Of a stretch of DNA of 64,000 nt, positions 35,582-46,165 are shown piece by piece. Each line of letters begins with the position of its first letter. The first letter of the stretch is position 1. The DNA lies in assembly GCA_010015745.1 (NCBI GenBank), contig ML978165.1:248001-312000 (forward strand), given 5' to 3'. The notes below the pieces were generated by a model. That model saw only the letters and a list, made by a program, of their open reading frames with translations, did no database searches and had not been told where the DNA came from. Origin of the DNA: Setomelanomma holmii (lineage: Eukaryota; Ascomycota; Dothideomycetes; Pleosporales; Phaeosphaeriaceae). The position numbers and the translations under genes are program-made.

Positions 35582-36054
35582 ATGACCGACCAAAACAACC
35601 AACAGCAGCAGAAGGGTATGCTCGCTCTAGCCGACCTAGACGGACCGTTTCGAAGAGCAAATCAACTGATGATTCCCTAGGCTTCTTCGGTACCGCAGCA
35701 AGCGGACTCGGTATGCTCGTAGTTCTCATTAACTTACTGGTGTGATGTCTGACACACCTAGGAAACACCCTCGGCGCAGCAACCAACACCATCGGCAAAG
35801 GCGTCACCGGTGTCACTGACACAACCGGCAACGTCGTCTCGGGAGCAGGTAAGGGCTTGGGAGATGCGGTGACGGGCGTTACGCAGGGATTGGGAGATAC
35901 GACGAAAGGTACGTTGAGTAATGTGAGATGGGTTGGGAGGATGAATGCTGACGCGTGAATAGCGGCGGGGAATACGGTTGGCGATACGACGAAGAAAGGC
36001 ACGGAGACTGTGGGGATCAAACAGAATGAGGCGCAGGGTGAACTGAAGAAGTAG
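35582..36054 (+). CDS. small LEA-like (hydrophilin) protein, four exons
   Basis: A 100-residue protein assembled from four exons with GT..AG introns. Exon 1 reads MTDQNNQQQQKG; exon 2 is only 30 nt (FFGTAASGLG); exon 3 reads NTLGAATNTIGKGVTGVTD and onward to GLGDTTK; exon 4 ends KQNEAQGELKK with TAG at 36052-36054. The sequence is almost free of large hydrophobic residues and aromatics after FF, and it repeats Gly/Thr/Val units such as GVTGVTDTTG and GLGDAVTGVTQGLGDTTK, in the manner of late-embryogenesis-abundant or hydrophilin proteins that protect against drying and heat. Small Gly/Thr-rich proteins of this kind are common in filamentous fungi; the biochemical role is not established and mine is an analogy. 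Gene finders that need long ORFs would miss it. Confidence 0.75.
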
Positions 36055-36483
36055 GTCGTGAGGTAGACAAGGATAGCCGGTATGCGGGATCAGGTGAAAG
36101 ACCGGTTTTGCAAAAGACATGAGCAGAAGATCACCAGTTTTGAAAGATCATGCCCCGCTTCAAGAACTGGAGCGTTCTCTCGAAATATGGTCACATGGTC
36201 GAAGCGATCTCAACCTACAAATTCTATCATGAATGTTGACTTCCTCATTTCACCAATTCCTTTCCTTTCAGAAATCCTAAAATGCAGCGATACCGCCTTA
36301 TGTGGAGTCTTTCTTGGCTTTTCGAAAATGACACAACTCGCTTGATGTGGGATGTTCTGGCTTTCCGAAAAGCGACACAACTCAAGTACAGTTGGCGACT
36401 TTTCTTTCCGGCTCCAAAACCACCTGACCTTACTTTGCTTGTGTAAGCCCAGGGCACGCATGGTCACGTGGATTATCCACCAA

Positions 36484-36513
36484 CCAATCAGCCCACTACT
36501 TCATGTATATAAA
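36484..36513 (+). promoter_or_regulatory. CCAAT plus TATA promoter-like element
   Basis: CCAAT at 36484-36488 and TATATAAA at 36506-36513, followed by a C/T/A-rich leader with no ATG until 36597. The spacing is that of an ordinary strong fungal promoter. It is predicted from motif order only. Confidence 0.5.
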
Positions 36514-36596
36514 CAGACACCTTAGTCTGACCCAGAACAACACAGCTTACATCATATTATTATACCTGCTCTCAACTACTTACAGCTTGTCCTAGA

Positions 36597-36782
36597 ATGT
36601 CACCGCTACCCTTGGTGTCTTTTGGTAAACCCCGAATATCCAAGACACCGCAAGGTGTATGGCATGATCATGCAGCGCATAAAGGTAAATCTAGATCGTT
36701 CGCATGTGGGGACCAGATCATGACGGAATGTGACGAGTTTGCATGGCATGCTAAGGGCAGAAGTTTCATGGAGAATATTTGA
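36597..36782 (+). CDS. hypothetical 61-residue protein
   Basis: The first ATG after the TATATAAA at 36506 opens a 61-codon frame (MSPLPLVSFGKPRISKTPQG at the start, GRSFMENI at the end). No signal peptide, membrane segment or known motif. Two Cys and several His residues are present. Its only support is the promoter-like sequence in front. It may be a lineage-specific small protein, an unspliced first exon, or chance. Confidence 0.25.
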   Translation: MSPLPLVSFGKPRISKTPQGVWHDHAAHKGKSRSFACGDQIMTECDEFAWHAKGRSFMENI

Positions 36783-38201
36783 TACATCTCGCCTTCTTTT
36801 ATATTAGCACGGCGGACCTTAATGTGTGTTGGCGGCTTGCTCTTGAGATAAGCAGCGTCATGATGTCCGCAAGACATGTCTTATCTCAAGGCGAAAAGGT
36901 CAAGCTGCCCCATGTATGTGTTGCTTGGCTAGTGTATTTCGAAGTATAAGTTTTCCACAAAGGACGCTTCAGGATGCCATTTCCCTTTGTTCAGCGTTGG
37001 TATAGTCCACAAAGGCTGCGATATGACCTCGTGAAGGCTTGTGGAGTCGAATGCCGTTAGGCAAAATTTAACATGTTCGCCACTTGAACAGAATTCCCGA
37101 TCTACTGAGCGAGAACCCTGGAAAAGACCAGATCTTGACCTCATGATGGTCTTCGGAACTGAACGTTCGAGCTGCAATGTTTCAACAAGTACAAACGTCT
37201 ATCGAGAACCTTCGCCAAAGCGCACTGAACACAAAAACATGTGGATTTTCGGATTCCAAAAAGTAGAAAAGCTTCACTGCTCAGCTCGATTGTCACAAAG
37301 CGGCCGTCAAAAGCGTCTGATATGCATCCGCATGTTTAAATGCACTGGTCTTCGCCAATATGGAAATTTCTGTCTTTCGAATCAAAACTGCTACCAACCG
37401 AATGACGTCGAGGTCACGCTTATTGCCCGAAGTACTTAATCCGCATCTCCGCTACTAGAATGTACACTGTTCTTAAGACTCCGCGGTGTCGAATCAAAAT
37501 TGGCAAGTCAAAGACTATATGGATCTCTTCCTGCTCAAGGAGCACACCGGATACAGCGATGAGGAGAGAGCGTGCTTCGCCATAAAAACGACAAAGAGGA
37601 TTGTATGTGTGAGCCCTCTTGCTCAGTTTACTAGATTGTGCCTGTGTTAGAGAATTGTAAAAGTGGGAGAAGAAGAATGTTCGGGGTGGAGAACGAATGA
37701 ATGCGATGTGTAACAAATTCTTGGCTCCTGCCACTTGTACGAACCATGATACTGTAAAGGCCATGTTACTGTCAGAGGCGACGAGATCGTATTGAAAAGA
37801 AGTACTGAAACCTAGTATGGACTAGGCTGACCTTAAAATACTACCCGAATGTCCTCTCTGACACTAGGGACACGTCTTAGTAAGTGTTCATGTTCAATGT
37901 ATAGTATATATCGCCTCCTTCTCTTCTTCTCCACTTGCTTCCAAGGTCATAAAAATATCTCAAAATCCACTAAAAGCGCTACTTGCACCGACAGTGTCTT
38001 CTTGGGAAGGGAAAGAACCGAAACCACCTTGCATCACAGCCATGACCAAGCTGTATACCAAAAAGCAGACTTGCTCATATCCATGGTTCCAGGAGCAAAC
38101 ATCATCGAGATCAAGCCATGAGAGCGCCATGATCAAGAAGTCTGCTAAGTTCGGATACATGAGCTATTTTGAATTCTTTATTGTAGCACCTACCCTGGCC
38201 T

Positions 38202-38475
38202 CCAATGAGCTAGCGCATTTCGACAAGTATAAATGGCGTCGAGCTCGCTATTACTTCTATCATCTCTACTACGCACTTCTACACATTTATTGAGCGAGCT
38301 ATACGGCTTGTCCATGTTGTTCCTTCGCGAGCGAGATCTACCAAAGCCGAGAAGGAAAACCTCATTAGCGAGGCCGAACACTCTAATGTATTTGCAAGAC
38401 AGCTCATGTGCAGAGCGCGCGGGACGTGTGACAGTATTTTTGCGCGCTGATTCGAGCCGCTCTGCACGGCTTTGA
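38202..38475 (+). promoter_or_regulatory. second CCAAT plus TATA arrangement with a short ORF
   Basis: CCAAT at 38202-38206, TATAAA at 38228-38233, then a pyrimidine-rich leader and an ATG at 38314 opening a 53-codon, Arg-rich frame to 38475. The layout parallels the unit at 36484-36782: the TATA-to-ATG distance is 86 versus 91 bases, and GCTTGTCC stands just before both ATGs. The peptides themselves are not similar. Confidence 0.25.
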
Positions 38476-38889
38476 TGTGGTAGTAAAGTATAAATTTGTT
38501 CCTGGTCCCCATGCTTCTCATCACTTTCGAGATCTATTCGTGCAACGGAATCAAAACTGCTCATCGGTATGACATGAGCCAGAGACACGCTCTCGAAAGA
38601 AGGCATGAGCCACTGAATGAGCTGAAATTGGGCACTCAAGGCTTCTATTTAGATCAAAACCCACGCAACTAGATATATACAGGAGTGCTTGTGGCGAGAA
38701 AAGTATAAACACAGCCTGTGTCTACATGTGAAAAAGAGGCAAGATCTGATCGAAAGAGCATATCGAGAACAGAATCTCCGAGACCTTAAGCCGTGCATAT
38801 GAATATTTTATCCCTTTTCAATTCTCGACACTCGATTCAATCAATTTATACAACCACCCACGTCCCTCAGCTGGTTTACAAAAGCGAAA

Positions 38890-38929
38890 GGAGAACCTCC
38901 ACATGACTTGGAGAACCTGCACATGATCG
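38890..38929. repeat. two tandem copies of a 20-bp unit
   Basis: GGAGAACCTCCACATGACTT is followed directly by GGAGAACCTGCACATGATCG; most of the 20 positions are shared. Confidence 0.6.
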
Positions 38930-39005
38930 AAAGACATTGTCGCACTTTCCAAGGATATATGCAGATTCGTGTAACCCAAAATCTTGTTCTTCTCGTTGCG
39001 TCAAG

Positions 39006-39400
39006 GCTAGAAGCCGTGCGACCGAAAGATACATCCTCCAACTCCATGTGAGCATCACCTTCGCGACCCTCCAAGCTCCAACACCACCAAGCTTTCTTTC
39101 CCAGTGCGTTCTCTTCCATTACCGAATCACGTCGAGTCACTCTGTATGACCTCCTCCTTTGGTACTAAAATTGATAATAAGCTCATCAATGTGGGCAAGC
39201 TTTGTCCCGCAGGTATAAACGCGCCCTTCGCTTCAAAATTTATCATATTCCCTTGGCAATCTAGTATTCCCCAGAGCAGTTTGAGGAGGCCATGTCGAGA
39301 ATTTTCCAAAACATTATACAAACATATCATGGAGCGATCGCGTCGCGTCGGGAATGACGTGCTAGAAGTGTGCTACTCCAACTCCATGTGCCGTGCGAGC
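39006..39400. repeat. diverged direct repeat, about 340 bases apart
   Basis: GCTAGAAG and CTCCAACTCCATGTG occur in the same order at 39006-39050 and 39361-39390, and CCGTGCGA lies near both (39014 and 39391). They look like relics of a duplicated segment. Confidence 0.4.
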
Positions 39401-39866
39401 ACATGAGATTTTCGCCAAATTAATCGAGTTGGGAGTCAAGGAAAATCATGTTTCGAAACAATACGCTGGCGGACTTCATGCAGCGCATGCCTCTGCGGAG
39501 GACTCCAACGGGTTGAGATTTCGCGGGCTCGCTGGCTCCTTCTTCACAATCGTACTCCACATCGCGAGGATGAAGAAAAACTGCTTGTCCAATGTTCGAT
39601 GTCTGGCGGCGTCCGAAAAGAGCAGCAGTAGTTGCTCTGTTTCTCCTCTCTGCTTTCGAGCCGTGAGGAAGCAATCGACAGGTGACTCAGCCTTGCAAGC
39701 TCTCGAGAAACCAGATTCGAAAGTATCCAAAGTTCCAGGACCATTAGATTCCCTGGTGCGCAGCCGCTTACATAATTTCAAAACCTCAATGACATGATAT
39801 CATGTTTTCACTCCATGTAGTCATTGTTCATGAAAGGCTCCTCCACAAGCCTATTACTGTCACCTC

Positions 39867-41539
39867 CTAAGCATCCGCATCCCAAACCTTCTCCCCCTCG
39901 AAATACGTCCTACACACCCTAGCCCCCTTAAACATCCCCCTACTCAAATCCCTATCCACCATAATAAAATTCGCCTTCTTGCCCACCTCAACATTTCCCT
40001 TGGTCCTTCTCCTTACCCACCGCTATTGCCCCATTCAACGTAAACATACGACACAACATCTCGCCACCCTTCGCTTTGTCGCCGTTGCCAACTGTCGATA
40101 CGATCGAAGCCATAGCGGAAAAGAGTGAGGGGTCGGGCACGGCGCCCCAGTCTGACCCAATGGTGATGTGTGCGCCGGATGCGAGCATGCGCGGGAAGTT
40201 CCAGTCCATGAGGGCGTTGCTGGCAAGGGTAATGGGGTGGGTGAAGAGTTCGGCTGGAGAGATTTCGGCTGTTACGTTGAAGGGTGCGTAGCGTTTGTAA
40301 CCGTCTGCACCATCGACAATTAGTCACATGATCTCAGCGAAGGTGAATGAGATACTCACCGTCATGGACGCCACTGTTGTGTGCAATCTCATGTCTCGGT
40401 CCCGTCGGGTTGACTTTCCTTGCGGCCTCAATTGCATCGAATGCTAGTCTTGTTGAGCCGTGTCCTGTGCAGTGTATCTTGACTGTGCATCCTAGCTGGT
40501 CAAACTTCAAGACTGCATCAGCGACGTCTTCCGTGACGATCTTGCTCTGATCCACATGTCCATGCTCACCAAGCCCAGCATGCGTGAGCAGCGGCGGTAA
40601 CGGAACGCCATCAAGTACAATCTTGACGAACCGAGTATCAACATGCTTACTCTTAAAGTGATCCACAGCATCCAAAAGCTGATTCAAACTATCCTTCGAC
40701 TCAGACGCAAGCCACGCACATCCATACACAACATGCGTACTAACATCAAGCTTCAAATCGCCCTCCTTCTCCAACTCACTTAGCGCCGTCAGAAGCTGCG
40801 TATTCGAGCTCGCCTCCTGCGTACTCGTCACGCCCGCCTTGTGCGCAAGCCCAATCGCATGTTTCAGCGTCCTCTCCACATGCGCCGGACTCAGTCTGGG
40901 AATCGCCAGCGCCGTCTTCGCCATCGCCTATTCCGCCAATTCGCCTGTCAAGCTGCCATCCGGTCTGCGGAAGAACTTCGCTGCATGCGTGTCTGGTTCG
41001 TTCTCGATATCATATCCGGCTCTTTTCAGCGCTTCGGTGTTGAGAAGCATCGAGTACGCGGCACCGCCTTGAACAACAACGGGCCTGTCTGGGAATAGGG
41101 CATCGAGGTACTTGCGATCCGCAACGCCGTTGGGGAAACATTCGTTGTTGTACGCAGCAGCCAGAATCCAGTCTTGGTACACGTTGATGTACTCGCACGC
41201 ACAGCTTCCTTGCTGGATCTTGGATGCGATGTCGAGATGCGTGGCGTCCATGCCGATGACTGCGCCGGAGGTGAGGCATAGGCCTGAAAAGAGCAGGTGC
41301 ATGTGTGCGTCGTGTACGCCCGGCATTACGAATTGGTTCTTTAGATCGACGGTCACGATGTGGTGTTGCGAGGCGAGCTGCTGAATTTTATGGTTGCTGC
41401 CGACGTGGGAGAAGTAGCCATTCTCGGAGACGATGAATGCTTCTGCCCATGGGGACGAGTCGTTAATGGTATAGATGCGACCGTTGATATAGGCGACGGT
41501 ATTGGCATAGTCAAGCAAAGGTTCTGTTGATGCACTCAT
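39867..41539 (-). pseudogene. amidohydrolase (YtcJ-like, amidohydrolase 3 family), broken by a stop and a frameshift
   Basis: Intact relatives are metal-dependent amidohydrolases of about 530-550 residues; the substrate is unknown. The N-terminal half (MSASTEPLLDYANTVAYING at 41539, then IYTINDSSPWAEA) carries the metal-binding HxH in MPGVHDAHMHLLFSG. It ends at an in-frame TAG at 40928-40930 after GSLTGELAE, and the same frame resumes at once (AMAKTALAIPRLSPAHVERT) through VKIHCTGHGSTRLAFDAIEA. One ordinary intron (about 40305-40360) leads to GYKRYAPFNVTAEISP and GAHITIGSDWGAVPDPSLFS. Near 39997-39999 an extra base in a CCC/GGG run shifts the frame; in the other frame the expected C-terminus continues (NVEVGKKANFIMVDRDLS to VWDADA and TAG at 39867). 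Everything else is conserved, so the loss looks recent; sequencing errors are the alternative. Confidence 0.8.
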
Positions 41540-42339
41540 GGTGGGTAGCAGCTGTGAATGGAAATCGAGGAGAAGGGCGAGAGTGGCGTTTGAGGCGGTA
41601 TCGTATCGAGACCCGTTGTAGAATACATTGCTGCATGCTGGTCATGAACATCGTTATCACAAACTGCACTGTTCGCGGGCTTGGTCGCTGATTTGCCCAA
41701 TCGGGAAGTAATTGTGAGAATGCCAGTGTCGTGATGAGGTGGGGTTTCGCGGAATCGCGCTCTCGTTCCGCTGCCCGACAACGAGATTGTCCTTACCCTC
41801 ATCCTTGCAAAGGTCATCCTCAGGCTTTCAGTCGCTACGTGCGACGTCTAAATCAGCAGCAGGACGCACAAGATCGCCAGTAACCTAGTGCCATTAGCGA
41901 GCCGCATAGTTTCTACTGCCTATATGCTTAGTTGTGGGTTCTGCTTTAAGTCCTCGAGGGGACTTAAAGCAAAGGAGGTGGTCAAAGAGTGTTACTTAAG
42001 GGTAGAAACGTAAGGACATTTAATCCCTGGTGCAAGGTCAGATTGCGAGCCAACTACTTGATCCTGGAGCTAGTCCCAGTCCAACCTCGATCTTTGTGTG
42101 TAGGCAGTGCTTGGAGAGCATTGCACCAAATAATAGCATTCATTCGTAATAGATTGAGCCTCCAAGCTTCCCAAAAACGCCACTTATGCATCCCATGATC
42201 AATATAGCAAATGCCAGCGGTATTGAAAGCAGAGCATTATCGTTGGCGCAGGACTCCATCGCTGGTGTTGAATGCAGGAAATCTATCAAACAGAAGAGAC
42301 CACCCAGGACTATCGTCGCACGCAGGTACAAGCTTAGTC
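41540..42339. other. intergenic with a 12-bp perfect inverted repeat
   Basis: Lies between the GCV2 3' end and the 5' end of the amidohydrolase pseudogene. No protein-like ORF. The one clear structure is the palindrome at 41942-41971. Confidence 0.45.
41942..41971. repeat. perfect 12-bp inverted repeat with 6-nt loop
   Basis: Left arm TGCTTTAAGTCC (41942-41953), loop TCGAGG, right arm GGACTTAAAGCA (41960-41971). The centre also contains CTCGAG. As RNA it would form a stable hairpin; as DNA it could bind a dimeric factor or be a relic of a small inverted-repeat element. Its role is unknown. Confidence 0.65.
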
Positions 42340-45300
42340 TCATGTCGGGGTTGGTGCGGCGGCTCCCGTCATGTCTGAACCCTCTGGCTCCACAGGTGAG
42401 CAGGTGCAGAAGAGGTTAGTGTCACCGTATGCTGTGGGAATGTTAGTGGTTGTTTGAAGGGCAAGGTCTGTAACTTCACGTACCATCGTCAAGTCTGGTG
42501 ACCGACGGCCAGAACTTCTTCTCCTTCAGGTACGGCAATGGATATGCGGCAGCTTCCCTAGCATACGACCTGTCCCACTTGCCGGTGATCAGGTCCAGTT
42601 GGCTGTGAGGTGCCATCTTGAGCACATTCTTCTCCCTTGGCTGCTTGCCGTCTTCGACCTCCTTGATTTCCTTTCTGATGCTAATCAAGGCATCGCAGAA
42701 GCGGTCGAGCTCTGTCTTTGATTCGGACTCTGTAGGCTCGATCATCAAGGTGTTGGCGACTGGCCAGGACATGGTGGGTGCGTGGAAGCCATAGTCTTGC
42801 AGACGCTTGGCAACGTCGATAGCTTCGATGCCTGCGGTCTCCTTGAATCCGCGAACATCCAGGATGAACTCATGGGCGCAGCGACCCTTGTCGTTTGTAT
42901 ACAGAATGGGGTAATGCGGCTTCAAGCGGGAAAGAATATAGTTTGCGTTCAGCAGGGTGATCTTAGTAGCCTGTGTTAGTCCGACAGAGCCCATCATCTT
43001 GATGTACGCCCAGGAGATTGGAAGAATGCTAGCGGATCCCCAAGGCGCACCGCTTACGGGATGGATGGCTTGCGCACCACCAGTCTCGTTCCGGAGATGA
43101 CCAGGGAGGAAAGGTGTGAGATGTTCCTTCACACCGATAGGGCCAACACCAGGACCGCCACCACCGTGAGGAATGCAGAACGTCTTGTGAAGGTTCAGAT
43201 GGCAGACGTCGGCTCCGATCTCTCCCGGTGAGCAAAGTCCAATTTGAGCGTTCATGTTTGCGCCGTCCATGTAAACTTGACCGCCGTGTTGATGTATGAG
43301 ATCGCAAGCCTCCTTCACTTTAGGCTCGAAGACACCAAACGTGCTGGGATAGGTGATCATGATAGCTGCGAGCTCTTCGCTATGCTTCTCGCACTTGGCC
43401 TTGAGATCTGCAATGTCCAGATTCCCGGTTGCGGTGTCGCACTTTACAGGAACGACTCGCATGCCAGCCATAGCAGCACTAGCTGGGTTGGTGCCATGCG
43501 CTGAGACAGGAATTAAACAAATGTCCCGCCTCTTGCCAGGTTGTTGTTCTTGGTACTTGCGAATCACACGGAGGCCAGCAAATTCACCTTGAGCACCAGA
43601 GTTGGGCTGCAATGACACCGAGTGGAAACCAGTGATGTTGGCCAAGTCTTCCTCGAGCTGCTTGATCATCTCGACGTAGCCTTTCGCCCGATCGAGCGGC
43701 ATGAATGGGTGCAGGTTGGAGACACTTTCGAAAGAGACAGGAGCCATCTCAGCTGTAGCGTTGAGCTTCATCGTGCAGGATCCGAGCGGTATCATGGAAT
43801 GAATAAGGGACAGATCCTTTGAGGAGAGGTGGTTGATGTACCGCAGAAGCTCCGTCTCCGAGTGATGGGAGTTGAACACAGGATGTGTCAAGAACTTGCT
43901 TGATCTCTTGAAAGGCTCGGGTACCTCGATCTGGACGGGCTCTGAGAGAAACTTGCCGTCTTTAGTGTTGACGGCACCGAAAGACTGGAGCAACTGGTGC
44001 ATGGTTTGAAGGGTCGTGGTTTCGTCGAATGAAAGGCCAATGTGGTGGTCATCGACCCGTCGCACAAGCAGCTGCTTCTTTTCCAAATCAGCGATGATTC
44101 CGTCGGTCTTGTCGCCGGTTTCAACGACAAAAGTATCGAAGAGCACCGGTGCATTGTCCAGACTGCCTCGCTGACCAGTTTTGTATCCCGCTTCGATGAG
44201 CGCATTCTGCACAACGCGAGCTTTTGCGACTACCTGCTTGGCAATTGCTGTTAAGCCATTAGGCCCATGGTAGACAGCATACATCGCGCTCATGTTCGCC
44301 AACAGCGCTTGTGCAGTGCACACATTGCTCGTCGCCTTTTCGCGGCGAATGTGTTGTTCCCGAGTCTGCAATGCGAGTCGTGCCGCGGGGTTGCCCAACC
44401 TGTCTTTGGAGAGGCCGATCAGACGACCAGGAATCTTGCGTTTGTACTTCTCGTCGCAGGCGAAAAAGGCAGCGTGAGGCCCTCCGAAGCCCAATGGCAC
44501 ACCGAATCGTTGAGCATTGCCAAAGGCAATGTCCGCGCCAAACTCTCCAGGCGGTGTGAGCAGCGTCAAGGCTAACAGATCCGTGGCGACGCTGAACAGG
44601 GCACCCGTCTTGTGCACCTTGTCGGCTAGCCCCTTGAAGTCATGGACTCCTCCGTCTGTATCTGGGTATTGAGCGAGTACACCAACCAAATCCTGTCCTA
44701 GCTCCTCAACTCGCTTACTGCCATCCTTCAGCACGTCGGCAACCTCGATCTTGATTCCGAAACCCTCGGCTCTGGAGTACAGCACGGCAATCGTCTGCGG
44801 ATGGCATCGTTCCGAGACCAGGAATGTCTTATTTGGCCTCTTCTGCTTGCTCGTGGGCATCATACCCAAGCTCAGAGTCATGGCCTCGGCCGCTGCGGTG
44901 GGCTCGTCAAGCAAGGATGCGTTCGCGATGCTTAGTCCGGTCAGGTCTGTCACCATAGTCTGGAAATTGAGCAAGCTCTCCAGACGTCCTTGACTGATTT
45001 CTGGCTGATACGGTGTGTAGCTCGTGTACCATGCCGGGTTCTCCAGCACATTTCTCTTAATGACCTCGGGCACTTTGGTGCCATAGTATCCCTGTCCGAT
45101 CAGGCTCTTACCAGGCCTGTTCTGATCCATGATCTTCTTCGCATTCTTGAGAAAGACAGATTCTGGTACGCCGTCTCGCTGCCATTTCGAATTGTGTCTC
45201 GATGAAAGCTTGCCGACTTGTAGATCGCGATTATTGAGGATATCGGCTGGGATGACTTGCTTCACAAACTCGTCCAGGCTCTTCACGGGCGGATCGAGTG

Positions 45301-45622
45301 CGGCAATCATGGCCTCGGTGGATTCGGCGGAAGGCCCGATGTGTCGTCGCGGGAAGGTGTCGAGCGCTTCATTTGGTTTCGCGGCCTCAGTCTGCTGAGG
45401 TGGGGTGTCGAACAAGTCCTCTGCTGCTTCGACAGCTGCAGCGGCCTGTTGTGAGGTACGAGCATTCTGCTGGAATGTTCGCTTCTGCAGGACATGCTGA
45501 CTGTTATATGCGACTGCTCGTGGTGCGCATCCTGCCAGTTGTGGGCACGAAATCTTGGGTGTGCAGGTGGAGCGAGCGATCCTACTCGCGGCGGACGCTG
45601 CCCTCAAGCAAGCGGTGCGCAT
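42340..45622 (-). CDS. GCV2: glycine dehydrogenase (decarboxylating), P-protein of the glycine cleavage system, mitochondrial
   Basis: PLP enzyme that decarboxylates glycine and passes the aminomethyl group to the lipoyl H-protein in mitochondria; it feeds one-carbon metabolism. About 1,077 residues in two exons. The N-terminus (MRTACLRAASAASRIARS) is rich in Arg/Ser/Ala with no acids, a mitochondrial targeting peptide. DTFPRRHIGPS opens the mature part; NLHKTFCIPHGGGGPGVGPI holds the PLP-binding lysine and the glycine-rich loop. The long ORF ends at RLDDGT, but a 52-nt intron (42432-42483, GTACGT...CACAG) leads to a last exon reading AYGDTNLFCTCSPVEPEG and ending PTPT with TGA at 42340. That exon restores the conserved P-protein C-terminus. 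Confidence 0.95.
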
Positions 45623-46165
45623 ATTGGCAAATGCAAGGCTTCAAATGCCACGCGGGAGAGGAGAGACGTTTGTTTTCTGCCTCCGTGGGGGAGAATGTCG
45701 CTGGTCGAATCAGCGAACCACTACTGCGACGCGGTGCTCAAAAAGTTCCTGGAGCTTGCCAACACCCGCAGTGACGTCGTTGAGATGAATACTGAACCAC
45801 GACGCGAAGCATGAAAGAGCACGAGGTGAAGCACAAGAGAAGGATGAAGCTCACAACACGTCAAGACCCCCAAAAATTCACGAGCGGTGACTGCTGGAGC
45901 GATTGCTGGAGCTATCTGCGCTGCGATGGGTAGCCCGTGATTATCCGCGCCATAGTTTGCTCGAGTGCACACGATAAGACCCTGGCACCACCTCAAGCGA
46001 GCCAACGGCCACCGACCGCTAGCCACAACCCGCTCTTCCTTGCAGCCACTGCATTCTTGCGACCAAACGGGCAAAACGAAGCATCCTCGGCCTGCATTTC
46101 ATTACCTGATGTCCACCCACTGACAGCGAGCGACTCCGCACCTCCGATGGCGCTACCTGATGGCC
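45623..46165. other. intergenic, GCV2 promoter and NTE1 3' end
   Basis: About 540 bases. No protein-like ORF beyond shadows; no motif named with confidence. Confidence 0.4.

Larger units (their letters stand above)
36055..39866. other. AT-richer block without recognisable genes
   Basis: About 3.8 kb. Sample 60-base lines that I counted have 38-48% G+C (23/60 at 37861, 29/60 at 37081, 26/60 at 38821), lower than the flanking genes look. It holds two CCAAT/TATA arrangements each followed about 90 bases later by a short ORF, a tandem 20-bp repeat, diverged longer repeats, and several more TATAAA strings (near 38470, 38707 and 39191). ORFs of 60-150 codons occur on both strands without family resemblance. 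It could be an eroded transposon, a nest of lineage-specific small genes, or neutral DNA. Confidence 0.45.

Noticed and set aside
38190..38639. 149-codon ORF on the minus strand in the AT-richer block
   Set aside because: No motif, signal peptide or splice partner; it overlaps a plus-strand promoter-like unit. Not enough to call a gene.
40922..40935. An intron hiding the stop codon in the amidohydrolase
   Set aside because: No GT donor lies shortly before the stop, and the protein continues without a gap directly after it in the same frame.
42476..42487. TGA right after RLDDGT as the true end of GCV2
   Set aside because: A consensus GTACGT donor lies in the last codon and the next exon supplies the conserved AYGDxNLFCTC ending of P-proteins.
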